Positions 1 through 5,921 of a stretch of 8,691 bases of DNA are shown here, piece by piece; the stretch's first letter is position 1, and every line of letters starts with the position of its first letter. Source of the DNA: Balneolaceae bacterium (GTDB lineage Bacteria; Bacteroidota; Rhodothermia; Balneolales; Balneolaceae); assembly GCA_007117235.1 (NCBI GenBank), contig SKGY01000099.1, positions 1-8,691 of the forward strand. Direction: 5' to 3'. A program made the translations under genes and the position numbers. The notes below the pieces were generated by a model. The model did no database searches, had not been told where the DNA came from, and saw only the letters and a list, made by a program, of their open reading frames with translations.

Positions 1-14
1 AAATAAAACTTACA

Positions 15-971
15 ATGAGTAAAATTCTAATAACCGGTGCCTGCGGGCAGCTGGGTGGTGAATTAACTGCTGAGCTGAGAAATATCCACGGTATGGAAAA
101 TGTGATTGCCACGGATATCGCTGAGCCAAATGTACAAGTGGCAGACGGTCCGTTTGAGTATTTTGATGTGATGGATAAGAAACGCCTCGAAGAGCTTGTT
201 GATCAATATAATGTTGATACTATATACCATCTTGCCGCGCTTCTATCGGCCAGCGCTGAAAAGAATATAGACCTTGCTTGGAAGCTCAATATGGATGGCC
301 TGCTTAATGTTCTGAATGTTGCTAAAGAGAAGAATCTTGCGCGAATCTTCTGGCCAAGCTCTATTGCTGTTTTTGGACCGGATGCTCCAAAAAATAATAC
401 ACCTCAAAACACTTCTACCAATCCCACAACGGTTTACGGCATCACTAAAGTAGCGGGAGAACAGTGGTGCGCCTATTTTTATAAGAAATTTGGAGTGGAC
501 GTACGAAGCCTCAGATATCCCGGCTTGATTGGGTACAAATCTCTTCCCGGTGGCGGAACGACAGATTACGCTGTGGATATTTACCATAAGGCACTGGCAG
601 GCGAAAGGTTTTCATGCTTTCTTGAAGCAGATGCGGCACTCCCGATGATGTACATGAGCGACGCAGTAAAAGCTACGATCGATCTGATGCAGGCTCCTGA
701 AGAGCAGGTAAAAGTGAGAACCAGTTACAATGTGTCGGCTATAAGCTTTAACCCGGCAGAAATTGCGGACTCAATCAAAAAACAGATTCCCGGTTTTGAA
801 ATTGAGTACGATCCGGACTACCGACAGGAGATCGCATCATCATGGCCCGACAGCATTGACGACTCGGCTGCCCGAAGCGATTGGGGCTGGAAGCATGAAT
901 TCGGCCTCGACAAAATGACGGCAGATATTCTCGAAAACCTACCAAAGATTATTGAAAAGGCAGAAAGTTGA
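15..971 (+). CDS. tdh: L-threonine 3-dehydrogenase, SDR (NAD-dependent epimerase) type
   Basis: This 318-residue cytoplasmic protein belongs to the extended short-chain dehydrogenase/epimerase family. A Rossmann NAD-binding motif GACGQLG (G8, G11, G14) follows the first beta strand. The catalytic Tyr and Lys are Y141 and K145 in VYGITK, and the PSSIAVFGP segment around S115-S116 supplies the active-site Ser. The overall pattern (PSSIAVFG, YGITKVAGEQW, LRYPGLIGY, a C-terminal DSIDDSAARSDWGW) matches the SDR-type threonine dehydrogenases known from Flavobacterium and animals, which are about the same length. They oxidise L-threonine with NAD+ to 2-amino-3-ketobutyrate, which glycine C-acetyltransferase (Kbl) splits to glycine and acetyl-CoA. 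No kbl is visible here; only 14 bases precede the start. The leader is AT-rich with no Shine-Dalgarno, as is usual in Bacteroidota-like genomes. The alternative is a related sugar epimerase, but the motifs favour Tdh. Confidence 0.88.
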   Translation: MSKILITGACGQLGGELTAELRNIHGMENVIATDIAEPNVQVADGPFEYFDVMDKKRLEELVDQYNVDTIYHLAALLSASAEKNIDLAWKLNMDGLLNVLNVAKEKNLARIFWPSSIAVFGPDAPKNNTPQNTSTNPTTVYGITKVAGEQWCAYFYKKFGVDVRSLRYPGLIGYKSLPGGGTTDYAVDIYHKALAGERFSCFLEADAALPMMYMSDAVKATIDLMQAPEEQVKVRTSYNVSAISFNPAEIADSIKKQIPGFEIEYDPDYRQEIASSWPDSIDDSAARSDWGWKHEFGLDKMTADILENLPKIIEKAES

Positions 972-997
972 TACACTTATAAAGTCGACTCAGAAAT

Positions 998-1085
998 CTC
1001 CCCTCCTGCCTGCCCTCGATACCTCGGGGTGTAAGGAGGGGTTGGGCCTGCCTGCTCGAAGCCGCATCGGCAAAGGCAGGGGAGG
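998..1085. repeat. Intergenic palindromic repeat with nested stems
   Basis: This GC-rich block lies between tdh and the TRIC gene and stands out from AT-rich flanks. It contains several exact inverted repeats: CCCCTCCT (1000-1007) with AGGAGGGG (1034-1041); CCTGCC (1047-1052) with GGCAGG (1075-1080), enclosing GCCG-CAT-CGGC (1061-1071); and an outer pair CTCCCCT (998-1004) with AGGGGAG (1078-1084). The outer pair and the first inner pair share bases, so they are alternative folds. It lacks a U-tract and is not a classical terminator. Its look is that of a dispersed intergenic repeat or miniature element, but only one copy is in this window. Confidence 0.55.
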
Positions 1086-1159
1086 TAGCTTGCTTATTTT
1101 AAATAAAGAAGTTTCAATCTTAAAAATAATCTGACTTCATACAGCACAAATACCTTTAA

Positions 1160-1783
1160 ATGTTATTCGAACCCGAACAAATCATTCTCATCATAGAAGC
1201 TGCCGGTACCTTTGCGTTTGCTGTTTCCGGAGCAACGGCGGCCATCCGGAGCCGGTTTGATCTTTTTGGGATATTTGTTTTAGCGTTTGCTACTGCAATT
1301 GGCGGCGGAACTATTCGGGACCTTTTAATTGGCAACCTGCCCGTAAACTGGCTCACTGATACACTGGCCATTACCTCGGTCATTGCGGGATTTTTGTTCA
1401 CTCTTCTCATCTACCGCAGAATGAAAAAACTTGAGGGCTGGCTGTTTGCGTTTGACGCGGCCGGACTCGGGTTGTTTACCGTGATGGGTACTCAAATCGG
1501 GCTGGAAGCAGGGATGAGTGTGGGAATCTCTATTGCCCTTGGAACCATAACAGGCTGTTTTGGAGGCGTAATTCGGGATGTACTGGCCGGTGATAAACCC
1601 ATGATCTTTCAGGAAGAGATTTACGCCATTGCTGCTATCTCGGGTGGAATATTATTTACCCTGATTCTGCACTTCTTCGATGCGCTTTTTGTGGCTCAGC
1701 TAACCGGAATCGTTGTGATCGTATTAATCCGGGTCATCGTGGTGCGTTATAAAGTTGGCCTTCCAAGAATGAATGTCGACTAA
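1160..1783 (+). CDS. TRIC/UPF0126 family membrane protein (cation channel or glycine transporter)
   Basis: This 207-residue, strongly hydrophobic protein has about seven predicted membrane helices arranged as two homologous halves. Each half carries the family signature: GGGTIRD at 48-54 and GGVIRD at 135-140. The positive-rich YRRMKK near the middle and the C-terminal VVRYK fit loops on the cytoplasmic side. Prokaryotic relatives include the TRIC-type trimeric cation (K+) channels and E. coli YicG, reported to move glycine. The sequence alone does not decide between these activities. Length is normal for the family, so the gene looks intact. The start at 1160 places the first helix right after the short MLFEPEQ leader; no Shine-Dalgarno is visible. 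A glycine role would fit next to a threonine-to-glycine dehydrogenase, but 188 bases and a repeat separate the two genes, so a shared operon is only a guess. Confidence 0.85.
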   Translation: MLFEPEQIILIIEAAGTFAFAVSGATAAIRSRFDLFGIFVLAFATAIGGGTIRDLLIGNLPVNWLTDTLAITSVIAGFLFTLLIYRRMKKLEGWLFAFDAAGLGLFTVMGTQIGLEAGMSVGISIALGTITGCFGGVIRDVLAGDKPMIFQEEIYAIAAISGGILFTLILHFFDALFVAQLTGIVVIVLIRVIVVRYKVGLPRMNVD

Positions 1784-2117
1784 AGGTATGTGAAATTAGT
1801 CCTTTGTTTGTTTTGATCAGGTTGTCTGGTTTCAATAATTTTAGAGACCTACTCAGCGAAACTCTGCGTAAACCTCTGCGAAAATCAGCGAGAAAAATAA
1901 TCTGAACTAAAAGCCGGAATCTTATTCTCAACGTAATTTGCTGGCTCTCGCAGAGTTGCGCGGATGATCCGCGGAATTTCGCATAGGTTTTTCGATATTG
2001 ACACTCTGGCCTCTGAGAATCCGAACCCTAACCGTCAACCGAGAGAGACGCCGTCAGAAACACAGGAGCGCCGTGAATGCTGTCAGGTCGCAGATCCGCG
2101 AAATCCCAAAATCCGCT
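1784..2117. other. Repeat-rich intergenic region between convergent genes
   Basis: This gene-free stretch separates the 3' ends of the TRIC gene (+) and the glycosylase gene (-). It holds hairpin repeat copy A (1852-1987) and most of an ATCC/GGAT tandem repeat (2094-2130). The piece in between (1988-2082) shows no coding pattern that I trust and no clear structure. I see no standard GC-stem/U-tract terminator for either gene; the hairpin may substitute, but that is inference. Confidence 0.6.
1852..1987. repeat. Hairpin repeat copy A (solo, diverged)
   Basis: This is a long imperfect inverted repeat. Its left arm is 1852-1894 and its right arm is 1945-1987, each 43 nt, separated by a 50-nt loop. 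The left arm contains heptamers CTCAGCG, CTCTGCG, CTCTGCG and ATCAGCG with spacers of 3, 5 and 3 nt. The right arm contains CGCAGAG, CGCGGAT, CGCGGAA and CGCATAG with spacers of 3, 4 and 3 nt. The start of the loop is recognisably related to the loops of copies B and C, and it carries about 27 extra bases. No nuclease-like gene is next to this copy. Confidence 0.8.
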
Positions 2118-2130
2118 TCATCCGCGATCC
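2094..2130 (-). repeat. GGAT short tandem repeat overlapping the glycosylase stop codon
   Basis: On the minus strand five GGAT tetramers occur in a row with 3-5 nt spacers. As ATCC on the plus strand they start at 2094, 2103, 2111, 2120 and 2127, a spacing of 7 to 9 nt. The block is flanked on the left by CGCAGAT (2089-2095), one of the heptamers found in hairpin copies B and C. The repeat covers the last codons and the TGA stop of the glycosylase gene. It appears to be a second class of dispersed short repeat in this genome. Confidence 0.55.
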
Positions 2131-3062
2131 TTTTTTTGACTGATTACCCAATTCACAAACAGAAACTCGATCGCCGCCGCTTCATACCCCTTCCAGTTTT
2201 GAATCATTTTCAGGAACTGTTCATCTGAGGTGTCTGAGGGATCACCCCCGTAGCTCATGATGATCCATCGCCGCAACCCCTTCTCCTCACCTTTTTGCAT
2301 GTTACTGGGGAAGACCGCTTTGGTCGTTTCGCGAAACAGCATCAGGTCCTGGGCCGAGGTGGGGCCGACTCCCCGAACTTTTGAGATCTTATCATAAAAC
2401 TCCTTCGGTCCGGCCTCTCTGTCCAGGTAATCCAAGTTAACTTCTCCGGCCAGGATATCCTGTGCGAGTCCCACCATGTATTCCCCTTTTCTCACTGTGG
2501 GACCCATTTTTCGGATTTGAGCCGGGTCTGCTTTGGCCAGCTGAAACGGCCGTGGCCAGGCGGGCAGGGTTTTCCCGTTATGAGTGAGGTGTGTCCCGTA
2601 AGCCTCCCGAACCTTGAACGCCATTTTCTTGGCGGTTGGTTTATGCGCCATCTGCATCTGGATAATCCGGTTGATGATATCCTCGAGAAGCGTTCCGCGC
2701 GACATTCGCTTCAGTCCGTAAAATTCTGTCAATTTGGTGCCAAGAACGGGATCATTTTCAGCCTGATCATAAAGAGGTCGCAGATCAAGGTTGGTTCCTA
2801 AAATCCTGGCTAACGTCTGATTTACCTGATTGATCTCATCTTTGCTTAAATCTTCAGCGGACTCAATATGAAACTCCGGCTTTTCCGGATCTCCATTGAA
2901 AAAAACTGTGACAATGATGTCTCTTTCATTCAACGGAATCGGCCGTGTAAATCCCTCCTCAAAAATGGTTTCGGGGTCATGCTCGTGGTCGAAGTAGTTT
3001 TCGATATCGAGACAGATAAACCAGTCGTGGGGCGGAATAGATTTTAGAGTCCAGGAAGACAT
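2118..3062 (-). CDS. AlkA-like HhH-GPD DNA glycosylase (3-methyladenine glycosylase II type)
   Basis: This 314-residue protein is probably a base-excision repair enzyme removing alkylated bases from DNA. The layout follows AlkA: an N-terminal beta-rich domain (about 1-90), a helical segment LEDIINRIIQMQMAHKPTAKKM (126-147) in two halves, the FQLAKADPAQIRKMG segment (173-187), and the helix-hairpin-helix KVRGVGPTSAQDLML (228-242, G231 and G233). Near the C-terminus, NWKGYEAAAIEFLFVNW (289-305) resembles the AlkA WKPWR helix. The catalytic Asp expected about 22-25 residues after the hairpin is not evident: the equivalent stretch reads FPSNMQKGEEKGLRRW (251-266), with Asn or Glu there. Activity is therefore uncertain. 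The start ATG at 3062 follows a short AT-rich leader and a possible promoter element. The last residues DRG and the stop lie inside a GGAT repeat. It is transcribed away from the S9 peptidase gene. Confidence 0.8.
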   Translation of the reverse strand: MSSWTLKSIPPHDWFICLDIENYFDHEHDPETIFEEGFTRPIPLNERDIIVTVFFNGDPEKPEFHIESAEDLSKDEINQVNQTLARILGTNLDLRPLYDQAENDPVLGTKLTEFYGLKRMSRGTLLEDIINRIIQMQMAHKPTAKKMAFKVREAYGTHLTHNGKTLPAWPRPFQLAKADPAQIRKMGPTVRKGEYMVGLAQDILAGEVNLDYLDREAGPKEFYDKISKVRGVGPTSAQDLMLFRETTKAVFPSNMQKGEEKGLRRWIIMSYGGDPSDTSDEQFLKMIQNWKGYEAAAIEFLFVNWVISQKKDRG

Positions 3063-3090
3063 AGTGCCAGGTTGTGTAGTTGAAGGTTGT

Positions 3091-3098
3091 CAAATTTA
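3091..3098 (-). promoter_or_regulatory. Possible Bacteroidota-type -7 element for the glycosylase gene
   Basis: Read on the minus strand this is TAAATTTG, an exact match to the TAnnTTTG -7 consensus described for Bacteroidota primary sigma factor. It ends 28 nt before the glycosylase ATG, implying a 5' leader of roughly 20 nt. A TTTG lies further upstream (3116-3113), but its 14-nt spacing is shorter than the usual -33/-7 distance, so the assignment is tentative. It sits in the 162-bp divergent intergenic region shared with the S9 peptidase gene. Confidence 0.3.
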
Positions 3099-3224
3099 AT
3101 AGAAAACAGACTCAAATACGTTCCTCTGAAATTAATGAGTTCAGGATAATTTTTATGCCTGTTGCCTTTCCCGAATAGTTGTAGTTATTTCATTAATGAT
3201 TAATCCCAACTTTATTCTGAACGT

Positions 3225-5204
3225 ATGACTTCGAAACGAATATTTTATCTGCTCATCTTTTTAGTTATCGGCATTGGTACTTCTCCGGTAAAATCACAAA
3301 CAGTCATTGAAAGCTGGACGCCCGAAGCGATGGTGAATCAGCCGGCTCTTGGCTCTCCGGCAATTTCACCGGACGGTTCTATGATAGCTTACACTATCCG
3401 TGAAACAGACATGGAGGGTGATAAATCCGAATTTTTAACTCACATTTGGGTTGCCTCTGCTGACGGATCATTGAATCGTCAATTTACAAGGGGTGAGCAT
3501 TCAGTTTCAAATCCACAATTTACTCCGGATGGACAATTTCTGTCATTTACATCCAGCAGAAGTGGAGAGAATCAGGTGTACCGAATGTATCTGAATGGTG
3601 GTGAGGCTGAGCAGATTACCCATGCTGAAAACGGAGTTGGTAGTTATGCATGGTCACCTGATGGAAACAAGCTTGCTTATACAATGCGAGACTCACAATC
3701 TGAAGAGGAGAAGGCACGTGAACGGGAAAAACGGGATATCACTATTGTGGATACAAACTTCAGGTTTTCCAGAATTTATGTTCAGCATGTAGATGCAGAT
3801 AGTGCGAAAGCGATTTATGGGGATGATCTTCACACAACATCATTCGACTGGTCACCGGATGGTTCTACAATTGTATTTGCACATCAGCCAACACCCAAAA
3901 CAGATGACCGATATAAGATGGACATTTCAATTGTGCCGGCAGATAGCGGGGCAGTATCACTGTTAATAGACTGGGAGGGGACAGACTCATCACCAAGATT
4001 TACACCTGATGGAAATTCAGTTGTGTTTACTTCTCACGGAGGAGAATTGGAAGCTATCGGGATTCAGGATTTATACGTGATCAATCTTTCGAGCAGAGAG
4101 ATTCGGGGATTGGCTCATACCTATGACAGAAATGCAAGCATTGTTGGTTTTGACAGTAATGGTCATTTGTTGGTTCAGGAGCCGAGAAGAACGGTGTCAG
4201 GTCTATATAGGGTGCCAATGAATGGTTCAGAACCTAGTTTATTAAACAGAGAAGATGGAATTTATCGTGGATTTGTGGTGAGCGATGACGGGAGGAGAGT
4301 CGCACACACATTTGAAACATCCAATCAGCCGGCGGAAGTTTATTTTAGCGATTTGAGGCGTTTTTCAAAGCAAAAAGTCTCAACCCTTCATGATCAATCT
4401 GAATTTCCCGAGATGGGCAAAACGGAGCTCCTTACGTGGACATCAAATGATGGAATGGAGATTGAAGGATTACTAACCTATCCGGTTGGTTATCAGGAGG
4501 GTGATCGGGTTCCATTGATATTGATGGTGCATGGCGGACCGGCCGGAGTCTATTCTCAAACATGGACCGGGGCAGGCAGCATCTACGCGATTCAGTATTT
4601 TGCTGAACAAGGGTATGCGCTTTTAAGGCCAAATCCACGCGGTAGTACGGGTTATGGTAAAGAATTCCGATATGCCAATTTTCAGGATTGGGGTTATGGC
4701 GATTTTGAAGATTTGATGACAGGAGTTGACAAAGTTATTGAGATGGGAGTTGCGGACCCTGATCGTCTGGCCGAAATGGGGTGGAGTTATGGAGGGTACA
4801 TGACATCATGGATCGTAACCCAAACGGATCGATTTAAGGCGGTGAGTATGGGAGCGGGACTGTCCAACTTGGTAAGTATGGTTGGTACTACGGACATACC
4901 GGGCTATCTGATGGGGCACATGGGAGGCCCCTATTGGAATGGAAATATGGAATCGTATGAGCGTCATTCTGCTGTCTATTTTATGGATAATGTAGTGACG
5001 CCCACTCAGATTATTCATGGCTCTGGTGATCTTAGGGTGCCGCTGGGACAAGGACAGGAGTTTTACTGGGCACTGCAGGAGAAAGGTGTAGATAGCGAAA
5101 TGATTTTGTTGCCTCGAACCGGTCATGGCCCCACCGAGCCCAAACTAATTGCCGAAGTTTCCAGTCAAATTCTGAAATGGTTTGATAAATACATTGAACG
5201 CTAA
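3225..5204 (+). CDS. Secreted S9 family prolyl oligopeptidase-type serine peptidase
   Basis: This 659-residue protein begins with a signal peptide (MTSKRIFYLLIFLVIGIGTS, cleavage probably near PVKSQT), so it acts in the periplasm or outside. Residues about 40-390 form a WD40/TolB-like beta-propeller with repeated blades marked SPDGSMIAY (about 48), TPDGQFLSF, SPDGNKLAY, SPDGSTIVF and TPDGNSVVF. The C-terminal alpha/beta-hydrolase domain has HGGP (436-439, oxyanion region), the nucleophile motif GWSYGGY with S521, D602 in GSGDLRVP, and H634 in RTGHGP. These complete the Ser-Asp-His triad in the normal order and spacing. Family members are S9C acylaminoacyl-peptidase or dipeptidyl-peptidase-like enzymes that trim short peptides admitted through the propeller; the exact specificity cannot be read. 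The length is usual and the gene looks intact. Hairpin repeat B starts 15 nt after its stop, and the next envelope gene is a metallopeptidase fusion. Confidence 0.9.
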   Translation: MTSKRIFYLLIFLVIGIGTSPVKSQTVIESWTPEAMVNQPALGSPAISPDGSMIAYTIRETDMEGDKSEFLTHIWVASADGSLNRQFTRGEHSVSNPQFTPDGQFLSFTSSRSGENQVYRMYLNGGEAEQITHAENGVGSYAWSPDGNKLAYTMRDSQSEEEKAREREKRDITIVDTNFRFSRIYVQHVDADSAKAIYGDDLHTTSFDWSPDGSTIVFAHQPTPKTDDRYKMDISIVPADSGAVSLLIDWEGTDSSPRFTPDGNSVVFTSHGGELEAIGIQDLYVINLSSREIRGLAHTYDRNASIVGFDSNGHLLVQEPRRTVSGLYRVPMNGSEPSLLNREDGIYRGFVVSDDGRRVAHTFETSNQPAEVYFSDLRRFSKQKVSTLHDQSEFPEMGKTELLTWTSNDGMEIEGLLTYPVGYQEGDRVPLILMVHGGPAGVYSQTWTGAGSIYAIQYFAEQGYALLRPNPRGSTGYGKEFRYANFQDWGYGDFEDLMTGVDKVIEMGVADPDRLAEMGWSYGGYMTSWIVTQTDRFKAVSMGAGLSNLVSMVGTTDIPGYLMGHMGGPYWNGNMESYERHSAVYFMDNVVTPTQIIHGSGDLRVPLGQGQEFYWALQEKGVDSEMILLPRTGHGPTEPKLIAEVSSQILKWFDKYIER

Positions 5205-5219
5205 ATGATATAAAAGAAT

Positions 5220-5325
5220 CTCAGCGAAACTCAGCGCTCAACTCTGCGTACCTCTGCGAGAAATAGAATCTAGTAAAAAGGGTTCTCGCAGAGTGGCGCA
5301 GATCAACCGCGGAGTTTCGCAGAGG
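5220..5325. repeat. Hairpin repeat copy B (left boundary of nuclease cassette)
   Basis: This inverted repeat has 43-nt arms at 5220-5262 and 5283-5325 around a 20-nt loop. The left arm carries CTCAGCG, CTCAGCG, CTCTGCG, CTCTGCG with spacers of 3, 5 and 3 nt. The right arm carries CGCAGAG, CGCAGAT, CGCGGAG, CGCAGAG with spacers of 3, 4 and 3 nt. The arms pair along most of their length with one single-base gap. It begins 15 nt after the S9 peptidase stop and ends 37 nt before the GxxExxY gene. It could form a stable hairpin in RNA or a cruciform in DNA. No U-tract follows, so it is not a standard terminator. Confidence 0.88.
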
Positions 5326-5362
5326 GGATCAGGGTATGAAAAATATACTGTGATAATAATCG

Positions 5363-5746
5363 ATGCTTATGCATGAGAATGATATATCATATTCTATAAG
5401 AGGAGCTGCTTTTAAAGTTCATACGGAGTTGGGGCCGGGTTTATTGGAATCAGTGTATGAATCTGCTTTGGCTTATGAATTACGTCAGGAAGGTTTTGAT
5501 GTATTTACTCAACTTGGAATTCCTGTGGTATACAAAGAGGTTGAAATGGAGCAGGGGTTTAGAATGGATCTCTTAGTGAACAATAAAGTTGTTGTGGAGG
5601 TAAAATCAGTTGATGCATTACTTGATGTACATCATAAGCAGTTGCTAACCTATTTAAAATTATCGGACAAAAAGCATGGACTACTCATTAATTTTAATTC
5701 CGTAAAACTCAAAAACTCAATCATCAGAATTGTAAACAACTTATAA
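5363..5746 (+). CDS. GxxExxY-family PD-(D/E)XK nuclease-like protein
   Basis: This 127-residue protein contains the motif that names the family, GLLESVY (G26, E29, Y32). It also has a recognisable PD-(D/E)XK core: D69 in FRMDLLV, E79 and K81 in VVEVKS, and a Q93-x3-Y97 motif in KQLLTYL of the kind seen in RecB/Cas4-like nucleases. With E29 as a possible helix-borne acidic residue, the metal-binding set appears complete, so catalysis on DNA is plausible but unproven. No biological role is established that I know of. The length is typical (about 120-130). The start at 5363 is the first ATG; M3 at 5369 is a possible alternative and no Shine-Dalgarno is seen. The gene is flanked tightly by hairpin repeats B (37 nt upstream) and C (4 nt downstream), which suggests gene and repeats form one element. 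It looks more AT-rich than the hairpins. Confidence 0.87.
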   Translation: MLMHENDISYSIRGAAFKVHTELGPGLLESVYESALAYELRQEGFDVFTQLGIPVVYKEVEMEQGFRMDLLVNNKVVVEVKSVDALLDVHHKQLLTYLKLSDKKHGLLINFNSVKLKNSIIRIVNNL

Positions 5747-5750
5747 ACCT

Positions 5751-5856
5751 CTCAGCGAAACTCAGCGCTCGACTCTGCGTACCTCTGCGAGAAATAGAAT
5801 CTAGTAATAAGAATTTTCGCAGAGTTTCGCAGATGCTTTCGCGGAGGCACGCAGAG
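5751..5856. repeat. Hairpin repeat copy C (right boundary of nuclease cassette)
   Basis: The arms are 5751-5793 and 5814-5856 (43 nt each) around a 20-nt loop, in the same orientation as copy B and exactly the same overall length (106 nt). The left arm differs from that of B at one base and the loop at three. The right arm is more diverged, but keeps four heptamers CGCAGAG, CGCAGAT, CGCGGAG, CGCAGAG with spacers of 3, 5 and 3 nt. It begins 4 nt after the GxxExxY stop codon and ends 65 nt before the next start, so it may also affect transcript ends. Confidence 0.88.
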
Positions 5857-5921
5857 AAAAACTCAATGAATTGAATTGTGAAAATTTCGTTTTTTGAGCA
5901 GTTGATTAACTAAATTTTTTT

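Noticed and set aside
952..1134. Short plus-strand open frame after tdh
   Set aside because: It overlaps the end of tdh and then runs through the palindromic repeat; the composition follows the repeat and no family is recognisable.
1998..2228. Plus-strand open frame of 76 codons in the repeat-rich intergenic region
   Set aside because: It crosses the GGAT repeat and the 3' end of the glycosylase gene on the opposite strand; the Arg/Lys-rich translation looks like a shadow.
5220..5325. Hairpin B as an ordinary intrinsic terminator of the S9 gene
   Set aside because: The stem is far longer than usual, has a 20-nt loop and is followed by no T-tract; the same structure recurs at C and A with conserved heptamers.
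5336..5353. Six-codon micro-ORF upstream of the GxxExxY gene as a regulatory leader peptide
   Set aside because: It is too short and has no codon pattern suggesting attenuation; an ATG and a stop this close together are expected by chance.
5220..5856. Heptamer series as a CRISPR array
   Set aside because: The units are 7 nt with 3-5 nt spacers arranged as inverted arms, unlike 25-35 nt direct repeats with unique spacers, and there are no cas genes.
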